Source of the DNA: Pseudomonadota bacterium
GTDB taxonomy: Bacteria > Pseudomonadota > Gammaproteobacteria > Burkholderiales > Thiobacillaceae
NCBI GenBank assembly: GCA_021783275.1
Contig: JAJXUA010000013.1
Span: forward strand, 1 to 34,192
Direction of reading: 5' to 3'
DNA: 34,192 nucleotides
Positions within the stretch are counted from its first letter, which is position 1. Each line of letters starts with the position of its first letter. The notes beneath the pieces are model-generated. The model was not told where the DNA came from, did not search any database, and worked only from the letters and a program-made list of their open reading frames with translations. This document shows positions 23,251-32,295 of this stretch, one piece after another. A program made the translations under genes and the position numbers.

Positions 23251-23990
23251 GGGGAAAGCTCAGTCAGGTCACGCAACAGCTGGCGAGTATAAAGTGGCTT
23301 GGCACCCAGGGTGTGATTGATGAGCGCGCGCATCAATGCCTTCGCCTCAACCAGGGTGGTCGCGCGTTCAAAACGGTCGGCCGCCAGATCCAGCAGGGTC
23401 TGGCCGGATACGGGACACCCCCCCTGCCCCACCGCCCGGAGTGCGCCGCGCTCTGGCTGAAACACATAACGCACATGGGCTTCGACGGGATCACGCGTCT
23501 CGGCGTCCTGATCAAACGTGGCACCATAGCCCAGCTCGGCCAGCAGGTTTTTTTCGAAGCGGCGCAGGATGCGTTCAAAAAAAACGGCGCGCGCATCAGG
23601 CGGGATTTCATGCGCAAGCAGGGCCAGGGTTTCGGCATAGCGGTCGTACAGGGTTTCGTGCGCGTCACCGCGCGCCAGCAAACGCAGCAGCAGCTCGTTC
23701 AGGTAAAACCCGCACATCAGACCCCGGCCTTGCGGTGCCATCAGCCCGCCCTGCCACTCGGCCGCGTGCAGGGTTTTCAGGTCGGCTTTGCCAAACCACG
23801 ACAGCGACAGCGGGGTAAAGGACTGCATCAGGCCGCGCAGGGCCGACGCAGGGCGACGCGCCCCACGCGCAATCAATGCAACGCGGCCATGCTCCCGGGT
23901 AAACGCCTCGGCCACCACGCTGGTTTCCTTGAACGGATAGGTGTGGAGGATGAAGCCGGCGGCGTGGTTGATGCGTGCATCCGTGGACAT
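23247..23990 (-). CDS. recO: DNA repair protein RecO
   Basis: RecO acts with RecF and RecR to load RecA on SSB-coated gaps and anneals complementary strands. The 247-residue protein has the N-terminal OB fold (about 10-85, with [22 protein letters not shown] split across 11-32) and a helical C-terminal domain. [16 protein letters not shown], typical of RecO, lies near 90-105. No zinc cysteines are evident, as in other proteobacterial RecO. It starts 19 bases after the era stop and overlaps pdxJ by ATGA at its end. Confidence 0.94.
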   Translation of the reverse strand: MSTDARINHAAGFILHTYPFKETSVVAEAFTREHGRVALIARGARRPASALRGLMQSFTPLSLSWFGKADLKTLHAAEWQGGLMAPQGRGLMCGFYLNELLLRLLARGDAHETLYDRYAETLALLAHEIPPDARAVFFERILRRFEKNLLAELGYGATFDQDAETRDPVEAHVRYVFQPERGALRAVGQGGCPVSGQTLLDLAADRFERATTLVEAKALMRALINHTLGAKPLYTRQLLRDLTELSP

Positions 23991-24009
23991 GGTCTCTCTG
24001 CAGCGGGAC

Positions 24010-24894
24010 TTAATCCAGACCCAGCGATTTCAGCATCCGCACATCATCCGCCCAGCCGCCTTTAACCTTGACCCAGACTTCCAGGTAGACCTTGCTGTCG
24101 AACGCAAACTCCATGTCGAGGCGCGCCTGGGTCGAAATGGTTTTGAGCTTCTCGCCGCCCTTGCCGATGACGATGGCCTTGTGTCCATCGCGGTCAACGA
24201 GGATGGTGGCGTAGATGCGGCGCAGCTTGCCCTCTTCCTCGAATTTTTCGATCGTCACTGCGGTCGAGTACGGAATTTCCTCGCCACACAAACGGAATAC
24301 CTTTTCACGGATGAGCTCAGCGGCGAGCTGGCGTTCAGTCTGATCGGTCACGTCGTCCTCACCGAACAGTGGCGGGTTGTCGGGAAGATGCGCTGCCAGC
24401 GTTTTCAGCAATTCGTCGAGGTTGTTTGAGTTTTTGGCCGAGACCGGAACGATTTCGGTGAAATCATGGAACGCGGCCACTTCCTGCAGATACGCCATCA
24501 ACTCGCCCTTGTCCTTGGTGTAATCGATCTTGTTGACGACCAATATCACGGGCCTGTCAGTCGGCAGCAGCGCGATCACCTGCTTGTCTTCGGCGGTGAG
24601 GCGGCCTGCTTCGACCAGCATCAACACTGCATCGGTGTCGGACAGGGTTTCGCGCACGCGTTTGTTCATCGCGCGGTTCATGGTGTTGGCATGGCGCGTC
24701 TGGAAGCCCGGCGTGTCCACAAACACAAATTGCGCATGCTCATCGGTGCGCATCCCCATCACGCGATGGCGGGTGGTCTGTGCTTTTTTCGAGGTGATGC
24801 TGACTTTCTGTCCGACCAGACGGTTGAGCAGGGTCGATTTACCGACGTTGGGACGGCCGACGATGGCGACCAGGCCGCATTTGTAGGCGCTCAT
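24010..24894 (-). CDS. era: GTPase Era
   Basis: Era binds the 3' end of 16S rRNA and checks maturation of the small ribosomal subunit. With the ATG at 24894 the product is 294 residues: G1 GRPNVGKST (13-21), the G2 region ending at QTTRH (38-42), G3 DTPGF, G4 NKID, then the C-terminal KH domain with the GxxG loop in [12 protein letters not shown]. Longer frames run into rnc and are not credible. The ATG overlaps the rnc stop as ATGA; the rnc-era-recO order is conserved and the coupling suits joint rRNA processing roles. Confidence 0.97.
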   Translation of the reverse strand: MSAYKCGLVAIVGRPNVGKSTLLNRLVGQKVSITSKKAQTTRHRVMGMRTDEHAQFVFVDTPGFQTRHANTMNRAMNKRVRETLSDTDAVLMLVEAGRLTAEDKQVIALLPTDRPVILVVNKIDYTKDKGELMAYLQEVAAFHDFTEIVPVSAKNSNNLDELLKTLAAHLPDNPPLFGEDDVTDQTERQLAAELIREKVFRLCGEEIPYSTAVTIEKFEEEGKLRRIYATILVDRDGHKAIVIGKGGEKLKTISTQARLDMEFAFDSKVYLEVWVKVKGGWADDVRMLKSLGLD

Positions 24895-25571
24895 TTTGCG
24901 ATGCGTTCGCAGGCAAAGCGCGCGGCTTCCTGCTCGGCAGCACGGCGGCTCTTGCCCACCCCACGCGTCTGGATCACCGGCCGGCCCAGCACGCATTCCA
25001 CCACAAAGCTCTGGTCATGCGCTTCGCCTTCGGTACTGACGAGACGATACTCGGGCAGAGGCAGGCGACGGGCTTGCAGGATTTCCTGCAACTGGGTTTT
25101 GGCATCCTTGCCCGAGTCGCGCGGGTCAATTTGTGCCACCAGCGGATCCATCAGATGGCGCACCACGCGCTGTGCTTCGGCAAAGTCGGCATCCAGAAAC
25201 ACCGCGCCAAACAGCGACTCCAGCGCATCGGCGAGGATAGACGGGCGACGGAACCCACCGCTTTTGAGTTCGCCCTCGCCGAGCAGCAAGGCCTCGCCCA
25301 GTTTCAGATCAACCGCAATATCCGCCAGGGTTTCCTGGCGAACCAGATTGGCACGCAGACGCGACAGGCTGCCTTCCGGCAGGTCGGGAAAGGCATCGTA
25401 GAGGGCGCGCGCCACCGAGCAGTTCAGCACCGAATCGCCGAGGAATTCGAGTCGCTCGTTATTGATGGCCCCATAACTGCGATGGGTCAGCGCCTGAACC
25501 AGCAATTCCTGACGCCGGAAGGTGTAGCCCAGCGCCTGCTGCAGACGCTGGATCAGCAGCGAATTATTCAA
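24891..25571 (-). CDS. rnc: Ribonuclease III
   Basis: RNase III cleaves double-stranded RNA in rRNA precursors and regulatory RNA duplexes. The 226-residue protein has the catalytic signature [20 protein letters not shown] (31-50), the acidic [14 protein letters not shown] region with the second set of metal ligands, and a C-terminal double-stranded-RNA-binding domain (about 155-225). The start is TTG at 25571, overlapping the end of the DUF4845 gene by eight bases; no ATG fits the family N-terminus and the ribosome site is weak, so coupling or the TTG may keep expression low. Confidence 0.95.
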   Translation of the reverse strand: MNNSLLIQRLQQALGYTFRRQELLVQALTHRSYGAINNERLEFLGDSVLNCSVARALYDAFPDLPEGSLSRLRANLVRQETLADIAVDLKLGEALLLGEGELKSGGFRRPSILADALESLFGAVFLDADFAEAQRVVRHLMDPLVAQIDPRDSGKDAKTQLQEILQARRLPLPEYRLVSTEGEAHDQSFVVECVLGRPVIQTRGVGKSRRAAEQEAARFACERIAK

Positions 25572-25965
25572 TCTGCGCTGCGGATACGTTGGGATCGGAG
25601 CTGGCGCTGAAATCGACCACCAGGCTGACGTTGCCGATCAGCTTGGTGCGGAATTCGTACTCAGCCGTCAAGCGTGTTTTCCCGCCGCTGCGGTCAATCA
25701 CCAGGTCATCGGATGTCACTGAGGTGACGTAGGCCACACCGGCGCGTTTATCAAAGGAGCTGCGTAGCTCGGCATTGCTCATCGACTGGGTCGCGCTATC
25801 GTTGCCCATGCTGTTGAGGATGGTTTTTACCGAGAAGAACTGGTTGTAGGCGGGGAAAAGCTTCATGGCCAATACGGCCACGACGATGAATACGACAGCC
25901 ACAAACAGAAAGCCCAGCATGCTCAGTCCGCGCTGGGTGTGAGGGAAACTAGGGATGCGCTGCAT
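25564..25965 (-). CDS. DUF4845 family single-pass membrane protein
   Basis: The 133-residue product has a basic N-terminus, one hydrophobic helix (about 14-36) and an extra-cytoplasmic domain rich in Ser and Asp. It belongs to DUF4845, a family almost always located between lepB and rnc in Beta- and Gammaproteobacteria. The N-terminus QRGLSMLGFLFVAVVFIVV resembles type IV prepilins (Gly13 followed by Leu14), but the Glu5 needed for pilus assembly is a Gly here. I chose the ATG at 25965 because AAGGAG lies five bases upstream; the GTG at 25971 would sit on that ribosome site. It starts nine bases after lepB. Its function is not known. Confidence 0.88.
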   Translation of the reverse strand: MQRIPSFPHTQRGLSMLGFLFVAVVFIVVAVLAMKLFPAYNQFFSVKTILNSMGNDSATQSMSNAELRSSFDKRAGVAYVTSVTSDDLVIDRSGGKTRLTAEYEFRTKLIGNVSLVVDFSASSDPNVSAAQIE

Positions 25966-25974
25966 GGTCACTCC

Positions 25975-26784
25975 TTATCGAATGGTGGTGCCGATACGTC
26001 CGAAATTATCAAAATTCATCCAGATGAAAAACGCCTTGCCGACAATGTTCTCGTCCGGAACAAATCCCCAGTAACGGCCATCCTTGCTGGCGTCACGGTT
26101 GTCGCCCAGCATGAAGTACTGGCCTGCCGGCACCTTGCAGGCAAACCCGGTGCCTTCGGCATTGTAGGAGCAGTTTTGACGATTGGGGAAATCGATGACC
26201 TGTGACACGTCAACCGACGGTTTGCCCGGCTCGACCATCATGGCATGGCCTTCGGCGGCCAGCGCTTCGCGGTAGACCAGCGCCGTGATGTAGCTCAAGC
26301 CATCGTTGACATAACTGTAGGTGCCAGTCTGCTCGGTGGGCACAGGCTGGCCATTGATGCTCAGTTTCTTGTCGCGGTATTCCACCACGTCGCCCGGCAC
26401 GCCGATCACGCGCTTGATGTAATCGAGGCCCGGGTCTTCGGGATAGCGAAACACCATCACGTCGCCACGCTGCGGGTTGTTCAGCGACACGATTTTCTTG
26501 TTGAGCACCGGCAGCCGTATGCCGTAGGTGTATTTGTTGACCAGGATGAAATCCCCGATCAGCAGGGTCGGCATCATCGAGCCCGACGGAATCTTGAACG
26601 GCTCGACCAGAAACGAACGCAACGCAAACACCACCAGTATCACCGGGAAAAAACTCTTCGCGTACTCCACCAGCAAGGGCTCTCGGGCACCGGCATCACG
26701 ACTGCGTTTGAGGAGCAGCACATCGAGCAGCCAGATACCGCCGGTGATGGCCAGCGCAACGAAAAGAATCAGGGCAAAGTTCAT
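25975..26784 (-). CDS. lepB: Signal peptidase I
   Basis: LepB removes signal peptides from secreted pre-proteins at the periplasmic face of the inner membrane. The 269-residue protein has two N-terminal hydrophobic segments (about 3-20 and 46-60), the nucleophile Ser69 in PSGSMMPTL, the general-base Lys124 in DYIKRVIGVPGD, and the conserved GDNRDASKDGRYWGFV box. A large insertion between Lys and the GDNR box is normal for proteobacterial members. The ATG at 26784 lies 14 bases after lepA. The lepA-lepB pair is conserved. Confidence 0.96.
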   Translation of the reverse strand: MNFALILFVALAITGGIWLLDVLLLKRSRDAGAREPLLVEYAKSFFPVILVVFALRSFLVEPFKIPSGSMMPTLLIGDFILVNKYTYGIRLPVLNKKIVSLNNPQRGDVMVFRYPEDPGLDYIKRVIGVPGDVVEYRDKKLSINGQPVPTEQTGTYSYVNDGLSYITALVYREALAAEGHAMMVEPGKPSVDVSQVIDFPNRQNCSYNAEGTGFACKVPAGQYFMLGDNRDASKDGRYWGFVPDENIVGKAFFIWMNFDNFGRIGTTIR

Positions 26785-26798
26785 GACGGGTATCCGGT

Positions 26799-28598
26799 TT
26801 ACTTGTCTGTGACTTGCAGGATCGCCAGAAAGGCTTCCTGCGGGATTTCAACGTTGCCAACCTGCTTCATGCGGCGTTTGCCGGCTTTCTGTTTTTCGAG
26901 CAGTTTTCTTTTACGCGAAATGTCGCCGCCGTAGCACTTGGCGAGCACATTTTTCCGCAGCGCCTTGACGTTCTCGCGCGCGATGATGTTCGCGCCGATG
27001 GCCGCCTGCACCGCGACGTCGAACATCTGGCGCGGAATCAGTTCGCGCATTTTCGACGCCAGTTCGCGCCCGCGATAAATGCTGGTTGCGCGGTGCACGA
27101 TCAAGGACAGCGCATCGACTTTTTCGCTGTTGACCATGATGTCGAGCTTGACCAGATCGCCTGCGCGGTATTCCTTGAATTCGTAATCGAGCGAGGCGTA
27201 GCCGCGGCTGGTCGATTTCAACTTGTCGAAGAAATCCATCACGACTTCGTTCATCGGCAACTCGTAGCGCAGCATCACCTGTCTGCCGTGGTACTGCATG
27301 TCCTTCTGCATCCCGCGTTTCTGGTTGCATAGCGTAATCACGTTGCCGACGTATTCCTCCGGCACGAATATCGTCGCGGTGATGATGGGTTCGCGGATCT
27401 CTTCGATCTTGCCGAGCTCGGGCAGCTTGAACGGGTTTTCAACGTTGATGATCGAGCCGTCTTTCAGCACGACTTCGTACACCACCGTCGGCGCGGTCGT
27501 GATGAGGTCCATGTTGTATTCGCGTTCGAGCCGCTCCTGCACGATGTCCATGTGCAACAGACCGAGGAAACCGCAACGGAAACCGAAGCCCAGCGCCTGC
27601 GACACTTCCGGCTCAAATTGCAGCGCCGCGTCGTTGAGTTGCAGCTTGGTCAGCGCGTCGCGCAGGTTTTCGAAATCGTGCGACTCGACTGGGTACAGCC
27701 CGGCGAACACCTGTGACTGGACTTTCTTGAAGCCCGGCAGTGCCTCGGCGGCGGGCTTGTCGAGCAGCGTGATGGTATCGCCGACCTGCGCTGATTTGAG
27801 TTCCTTGATCCCGGCGATGATGAAACCCACTTCGCCTGCCGAGAGTTGCGCCGTGTCGACTGCCTTGGGCGTGAATACACCGACATGCTCGGTCAGATGC
27901 TGCGCGCCGGTCGCCATGAACAGGATCTTGTCCTTGGGGCGCAATACGCCATCGACCACACGCACCAGCATCACCACGCCGACGTAGTTGTCGAACCACG
28001 AATCGATGATCAGCGCCTTCAGCGGCGCATCGAGCACGCCGCGCGGCGCAGGCATTTGCGTCACGACGACTTCGAGTATCTCGGCAATGCCGATACCGGA
28101 TTTGGCTGACGCGCGCACCGATTCGCTCGCGTCCAGGCCAACGATGTCGGCGATTTCGTCGGCGACGCGATCCGGGTCGGCGGCGGGCAGGTCGATCTTG
28201 TTCAGCACCGGGATGACTTCGACACCCAGATCAATCGCGGTGTAGCAGTTGGCGACGGTCTGCGCTTCGACGCCCTGCGAGGCGTCGACGACCAGCAGCG
28301 CGCCCTCGCAGGCCGATAGCGAGCGCGAGACTTCGTACGAAAAGTCCACATGCCCCGGCGTGTCGATCAGGTTCAGGCGATACGTCAGGCCGTCCTTGGC
28401 CTTGTAGCTGAGCGCGGCGGTCTGCGCCTTGATCGTGATGCCGCGCTCTTTTTCGAGGTCCATCGAATCGAGCACCTGCGCTTCCATTTCGCGGTCGGAC
28501 AAGCCGCCGCAAAAGTGGATCAGCCGGTCGGCGAGCGTGGACTTGCCGTGGTCGATGTGGGCGATGATGGAGAAATTGCGGATCAGGGTTTGGGACAC
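26799..28598 (-). CDS. lepA: Elongation factor 4 (LepA)
   Basis: LepA is a translational GTPase implicated in initiation efficiency and ribosome assembly or back-translocation. At 599 residues it equals the E. coli length. The G motifs are AHIDHGKST (13-21), the DTPGHVDF switch and NKID; the C-terminal LepA-specific domain ends around [20 protein letters not shown]. The start is GTG at 28598, giving [19 protein letters not shown] as in relatives. The ribosome site is poor and a terminator-like hairpin with four T ends only three bases upstream of the start codon, so initiation or transcription may be controlled there. Confidence 0.97.
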   Translation of the reverse strand: MSQTLIRNFSIIAHIDHGKSTLADRLIHFCGGLSDREMEAQVLDSMDLEKERGITIKAQTAALSYKAKDGLTYRLNLIDTPGHVDFSYEVSRSLSACEGALLVVDASQGVEAQTVANCYTAIDLGVEVIPVLNKIDLPAADPDRVADEIADIVGLDASESVRASAKSGIGIAEILEVVVTQMPAPRGVLDAPLKALIIDSWFDNYVGVVMLVRVVDGVLRPKDKILFMATGAQHLTEHVGVFTPKAVDTAQLSAGEVGFIIAGIKELKSAQVGDTITLLDKPAAEALPGFKKVQSQVFAGLYPVESHDFENLRDALTKLQLNDAALQFEPEVSQALGFGFRCGFLGLLHMDIVQERLEREYNMDLITTAPTVVYEVVLKDGSIINVENPFKLPELGKIEEIREPIITATIFVPEEYVGNVITLCNQKRGMQKDMQYHGRQVMLRYELPMNEVVMDFFDKLKSTSRGYASLDYEFKEYRAGDLVKLDIMVNSEKVDALSLIVHRATSIYRGRELASKMRELIPRQMFDVAVQAAIGANIIARENVKALRKNVLAKCYGGDISRKRKLLEKQKAGKRRMKQVGNVEIPQEAFLAILQVTDK

Positions 28599-28601
28599 AG
28601 C

Positions 28602-28624
28602 AAAACGGGCACGTTAAGTGCCCG
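28602..28624 (-). terminator. Intrinsic-terminator-like hairpin abutting the lepA start
   Basis: On the minus strand CGGGCAC, loop TTAAC and GTGCCCG form a perfect 7-bp GC-rich stem followed by TTTT, then three bases and the lepA GTG. It can end the sigma-E operon transcript, or act as an attenuator or cover the lepA initiation region if transcription enters from upstream. Confidence 0.65.
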
Positions 28625-28660
28625 GGAGGGATGCGATAACTGCGCGGATTTTAACGGATT

Positions 28661-28906
28661 TCAGGGGTGGGCGCGCAGCCATTCCCGTAATACGGGGAGA
28701 TTCAGTTGATGCCGGAAAAGCTCGGTGTCCCCGTCAAAGACCAGCGGCACGTCCCAGCCATATCGCGCACGAAGCGTGGCGTCCGCATCCACATCGACCT
28801 GCGCCAAATCGTGCGGGCTACCCGCAAGTAGAGTCTGCACGGCATCCGCCATGTCTTCACACAGCGGACACCCGGCTCGCGTATACAGCGTCAGGGTTTT
28901 TGCCAC
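28661..28906 (-). CDS. Glutaredoxin-like protein (DUF836 type)
   Basis: The 81-residue product begins MAKTLTLYTRAGCPLCEDM with the redox pair Cys13-Pro-Leu-Cys16, then a thioredoxin-fold pattern with the cis-Pro segment YGWDVPLVFDGDTEL. This is the small glutaredoxin-like family (pfam05768/DUF836) that often follows mucD in Betaproteobacteria. The start is GTG at 28906. It sits 14 bases after the mucD stop and belongs to the sigma-E operon, so thiol chemistry in envelope stress is a plausible role (inferred). A 15-base tandem duplication spans the region between its start and the mucD stop. Confidence 0.85.
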   Translation of the reverse strand: MAKTLTLYTRAGCPLCEDMADAVQTLLAGSPHDLAQVDVDADATLRARYGWDVPLVFDGDTELFRHQLNLPVLREWLRAHP

Positions 28907-28936
28907 TATTCTGCCGTAATTTATTCTGCCGTGATT
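28907..28936. repeat. 15-base tandem duplication over the mucD stop
   Basis: Two adjacent 15-base units (28907-28921 and 28922-28936) differ at one base. On the minus strand they read as the last mucD codons and stop twice in the same frame, giving ITAE-stop (TAA) and then ITAE-stop (TAG). The second unit ends directly before the GTG of the glutaredoxin-like gene. Confidence 0.85.
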
Positions 28937-30315
28937 TTCAGCGGAATATACAGCGACCCCTCACCGCGCCGCACCAGGATGGCAGCGCTGCGGCCTTTGG
29001 GCAGGGCAGCCATGGCTTTGCGGAACGCCTCCACCGTCGCCACTTTGGCATTGTTGACTGCGAGAATGACATCGCCCGCCTGGATACCGGCGCGCGCGGC
29101 GTCACCGGTCGCGTCTTCCACCAGCAGGCCATGATCGATTTCGAGGGCACGGCGCTGCTCGACATTGAGTTCGGACAGCGCCAGCCCGCCGCGCGAATAG
29201 GTCCGGCCATCCGTGCTGGCCTGCTGGTTTTCATTCGGCAGTTCGCCCAGCACCACATTCAGTTGCAGGGATTTACCCTTGCGCCACACAGTCAGGGGCA
29301 GTTTCGTGCCCGGCTTGCTCATGCCTACCAGTCTCGGCAGGTCGCCAGAGTCTTCCACCGGTTTGCCGTTGAATGCCAGTATCACGTCGGCGGGCTGCAA
29401 TCCGGCCTTCTGTGCCGGGGTATCGGGCTGAACCTGCGCCACCAGGGCCCCACGCGGGCGATCCAGACCAAACGAGTCGGCCAGATCGGACGTCACTTCC
29501 TGGATGACGACCCCCAGCCAGCCACGCGATATCTTGCCGCCGTTTTTCAGTTGCCCCATCACCTCCATCGCAATATCGATGGGAATGGCGAACGACAAGC
29601 CCTGATAGCCTCCACTGCGGCTGTAAATCTGCGAGTTGATCCCGACCACTTCGCCTTTCATGTTGAACAGCGGCCCGCCCGAATTCCCCGGATTGATGGC
29701 CACATCGGTCTGCAGATAGGGCACATAATTTTCCGACGGCAATGAACGTCCCTTGGCGGACACGATGCCGGCCGTGACGGAATTTTCGAAACCGAACGGC
29801 GAGCCGATCGCGGCCACCGCCTCGCCCACCCGCAAGCGGGCAGGATCACCCAGTTTGACGACCGGCAGGTTACCTGCCGTAATCTTGATGACCGCCACAT
29901 CGGTACGCGCATCGGCACCAATCACCTTGGCGGTGAATTTGCGCTTGTCGATGAGCTTGACCACGACTTCGTCTGCGTCCTTCACCACATGGGCGTTGGT
30001 CAGGATGTAACCATCCGCACTGACAATGAAACCGGAGCCTTCGCCCCGCGCCGGAATGTCCTGCCGGGGTGCCCCCGGCATGGCCGGACCGCCGGGCATA
30101 CCGGGAAAGAAACGGCGAAAGAATTCCTGCATGTCTTCCCCGCCCGGGCCCGCAAGCGGCGGATTGCCACCCCGCTTCACCAGTTTGGTGGTGCTGATGT
30201 TGACGACCGTCGGGCCCTGTTTTTCAACCAGATCGGAAACATCCAGTGCGTCACGTGCCTGCACCGGCAACGCCAGCACACAGGCCAGGGCAAAAAATGT
30301 CAGCGTCTTGCTCAT
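28921..30315 (-). CDS. mucD: DegP-like periplasmic serine protease MucD
   Basis: A 464-residue HtrA/DegP family protease and chaperone. A signal peptide (about 1-20, cleaved near VQA) leads to a trypsin-like domain with the catalytic triad His109 (TNAHVV), Asp139 (TDVAVI) and Ser212 (GNSGGPL). Two PDZ domains follow (about 255-345 and 370-455, GWLGVVIQEV and GLLVEDATGDAARAGIQAGD). A Gly/Pro/Met-rich loop near 70-85 precedes the protease core. In Pseudomonas MucD dampens sigma-E/AlgU by degrading misfolded envelope proteins. Its ATG overlaps the rseC stop as ATGA, and its stop lies in a 15-base tandem duplication. Confidence 0.95.
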   Translation of the reverse strand: MSKTLTFFALACVLALPVQARDALDVSDLVEKQGPTVVNISTTKLVKRGGNPPLAGPGGEDMQEFFRRFFPGMPGGPAMPGAPRQDIPARGEGSGFIVSADGYILTNAHVVKDADEVVVKLIDKRKFTAKVIGADARTDVAVIKITAGNLPVVKLGDPARLRVGEAVAAIGSPFGFENSVTAGIVSAKGRSLPSENYVPYLQTDVAINPGNSGGPLFNMKGEVVGINSQIYSRSGGYQGLSFAIPIDIAMEVMGQLKNGGKISRGWLGVVIQEVTSDLADSFGLDRPRGALVAQVQPDTPAQKAGLQPADVILAFNGKPVEDSGDLPRLVGMSKPGTKLPLTVWRKGKSLQLNVVLGELPNENQQASTDGRTYSRGGLALSELNVEQRRALEIDHGLLVEDATGDAARAGIQAGDVILAVNNAKVATVEAFRKAMAALPKGRSAAILVRRGEGSLYIPLKITAE

Positions 30316-30758
30316 CGGGATAATCCTTTCGTCGAGTGATGAAGTACGGTTTTCGTTTCGCGCCGCAGCACCTGCGGCCGGGCAATGCGCCCGCCCCGCG
30401 CCAGCAGCAGGCCGAGTGCGCCGCCCGCCACCAGCCCGGCCAGCGCTGCGCCATCGCCCGGTTGCAGTGCCTGCGCCGTCAATGCGCCGATCAACATGCC
30501 GGCCAGCGGCAGGCCATACACCCGCAACGCGCTTTTCAGCACGCTGCCGTCTGCGATACCGACGATTACCCGGTCACCGGGCGACAGGGACAGATCGCAA
30601 TCGACCCGGAAAAGACGGGGCTTACGCTGGAAAAGTTCGGCAATGCGGCGGGACGAGCAGCCCTGCCCGGCACAGACACCGCAACTGGCTGATTCAACGG
30701 CGCGCACCCAGATGCCGTCCGCAGCGGTTTTCATTACTTCAACCGTTTGTTCCAGCAT
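30312..30758 (-). CDS. rseC: RseC/MucC-type SoxR-reducing system protein
   Basis: The 148-residue product has a cytoplasmic N-terminus with three cysteines (26, 29, 34 in CGVCAGQGC) that could bind a metal or cluster, two transmembrane helices (about 82-100 and 105-121) and a basic C-terminus. It matches the RseC family, which in enterics belongs to the SoxR-reducing Rsx/Rnf system and in the sigma-E operon modulates the anti-sigma complex. It starts 21 bases after rseB and overlaps mucD by ATGA. Confidence 0.88.
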   Translation of the reverse strand: MLEQTVEVMKTAADGIWVRAVESASCGVCAGQGCSSRRIAELFQRKPRLFRVDCDLSLSPGDRVIVGIADGSVLKSALRVYGLPLAGMLIGALTAQALQPGDGAALAGLVAGGALGLLLARGGRIARPQVLRRETKTVLHHSTKGLSR

Positions 30759-30779
30759 CCGGGACTCCGCAGGGTGCGC

Positions 30780-31736
30780 TTATTTCTTTTTGACCGAATT
30801 GCCGGTTTCGATCAGTGACAGACTGGGCACTTCGCCCGCCGTGGTGACGGTATAGCCCTCCACCGTGCGTGCATAGAGGCCAATCGCACCTTCGGTTGAC
30901 AGTCCGCGCAGGCTTTGCACCTGTGGGTCGGTCGGCTCAACAAACAGTGACAGCACACTGAGGCCGTCGGAAAACACCATATGCGTCACCGGCCCGGCTT
31001 TACCCGGCAGCGCGCGAACCGCTTGCTGCACCTGTACATAACCGGGCGGCGCGCTGACGCTCCACTGCACATCGGCGGGGACATCGAGACTGGCCTGCTG
31101 CATGCGTTTGCCGCTCAGGTCATTGCGGAACAATTCAGACTTGGGAGCCTTGCCTATCTGGACTTCGGAAAATACCGTCATCGACACAACGGCCCCCCGA
31201 TTGTTGACGGTGCGCGCCTTGAGCGGTAATCCGGTGCGCTTGTCCAGCCAGAGTGTGTGGGCATAACGGTAGCCGTCGCGGGGTTCCAGCATGAGCACCT
31301 GACATTCGCGCCCGGCCACGCGTTCGCTGCCGCCCAGCTTGACGTTGTAGTACGCCAGCAGGTCTTGGGGCTGGGCGGGCAGCAGGGCGGGGAAAAACCG
31401 GCGCGTGGTATTGCGCTCCATCCGCACATGCTTGCCGTCTGGCAAGTGGCAGTAGACGTCGTTATTGATCCGCAGGTACTGGCGCGGCGTGCCGTCGAGC
31501 ACTTCGATTTTTTCCTGCTCGCCCCGGGCATCATTGCGATGCAGGACACGCATGACTTCGACGTGTTCACCCAGATGGTAGACGTAGACTCCGCTGTAAT
31601 GATGCTGTTTCGCTGCCAGCGCCGCGCGATTCAGCCATTCGACCGCGCCATCGGCCCGGGCAGCGCCGGCCAGCATCAGGCCGCCCAGCAGTGCCGTAGC
31701 CAGCCAGCCCCACCGCAGGGTCATACCCCGTTGCAT
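30780..31736 (-). CDS. rseB: Sigma-E regulatory protein RseB/MucB
   Basis: RseB is a periplasmic sensor that binds the anti-sigma factor RseA and shields it from DegS-type cleavage; it responds to mislocalised lipoproteins or LPS in enterics. The 318-residue product has a Sec signal (about 1-28, ending LAGAARA) and then the MucB/RseB N-domain resembling LolA (YHYSGVYVYHLGEHVEVMR pattern near 45-63) and a smaller C-domain from about 215. I start at the ATG 31736, which shares one base with the rseA stop (TGATG), rather than the TTG one codon earlier. Confidence 0.93.
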   Translation of the reverse strand: MQRGMTLRWGWLATALLGGLMLAGAARADGAVEWLNRAALAAKQHHYSGVYVYHLGEHVEVMRVLHRNDARGEQEKIEVLDGTPRQYLRINNDVYCHLPDGKHVRMERNTTRRFFPALLPAQPQDLLAYYNVKLGGSERVAGRECQVLMLEPRDGYRYAHTLWLDKRTGLPLKARTVNNRGAVVSMTVFSEVQIGKAPKSELFRNDLSGKRMQQASLDVPADVQWSVSAPPGYVQVQQAVRALPGKAGPVTHMVFSDGLSVLSLFVEPTDPQVQSLRGLSTEGAIGLYARTVEGYTVTTAGEVPSLSLIETGNSVKKK

Positions 31737-32293
31737 CAACGCGGCTCCACGGCAGAGGCAACAACACGCTGATACGGCGAGGCGACCGCCATGGGGGCAA
31801 ACTCCTGGTGCGCCACGAGATAGGGCGCGTAATGGACTTCGTCACTGGCGCGCGGCGGCACCCCGGAAGCCTGCTGTCCTGACGCCAGTTGTGCCGGGGG
31901 CAGGCTTGCCATGGGGACGCCGCCGGGGGTGTCCTGCAACAGGCCGGTGACCGACACCACCCCCCATACCGCGACTGCGGCAAACGAGGCCACCGCAACA
32001 CGCTGCGGCCACACGCTGCGGCGCGGGGCCAGCACGGTGGGCTCATCCGCCAGCTGCTGCGCAAAACGCTGCATGTAGCCTGCCGAAACCGGTGCCCCCC
32101 CACGCATCAAGTCCCCGATCAGCAAGTATTCATCCCAATGCTGTCGCAGGCGCGGGTCGCGTTTCAGATCCGTGATGCAAGCGGCCAGTTCATCCGGTGC
32201 GGCCTCGCCGTCGAGCAGCGCTGACAGCTGGCTGGTCGCGGCCTCGGTCTGGTCCAGGGAATGTGCGGGGGCTGTTTGGCGAAGTGCTGACAT
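31736..32293 (-). CDS. rseA: Anti-sigma-E factor RseA/MucA
   Basis: The 185-residue protein is a single-pass anti-sigma factor. The N-terminal domain (about 14-80, with [19 protein letters not shown] and the acidic/Trp segment [16 protein letters not shown]) fits the RseA N-terminal domain that covers sigma-E. A transmembrane helix at about 98-119 precedes a periplasmic tail that would bind RseB. I chose the ATG at 32293, as AAGGTGG lies five to seven bases upstream and the gene begins two bases after the rpoE stop; a longer frame runs into rpoE. It shares one base with rseB at its end. Confidence 0.92.
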   Translation of the reverse strand: MSALRQTAPAHSLDQTEAATSQLSALLDGEAAPDELAACITDLKRDPRLRQHWDEYLLIGDLMRGGAPVSAGYMQRFAQQLADEPTVLAPRRSVWPQRVAVASFAAVAVWGVVSVTGLLQDTPGGVPMASLPPAQLASGQQASGVPPRASDEVHYAPYLVAHQEFAPMAVASPYQRVVASAVEPR

Positions 32294-32295
32294 GG

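Noticed and set aside
24895-24996. N-terminal extension of era by 34 residues
   Set aside because: The extension lies inside rnc in another frame; the ATG at 24894 has the ATGA coupling and gives the normal Era N-terminus.
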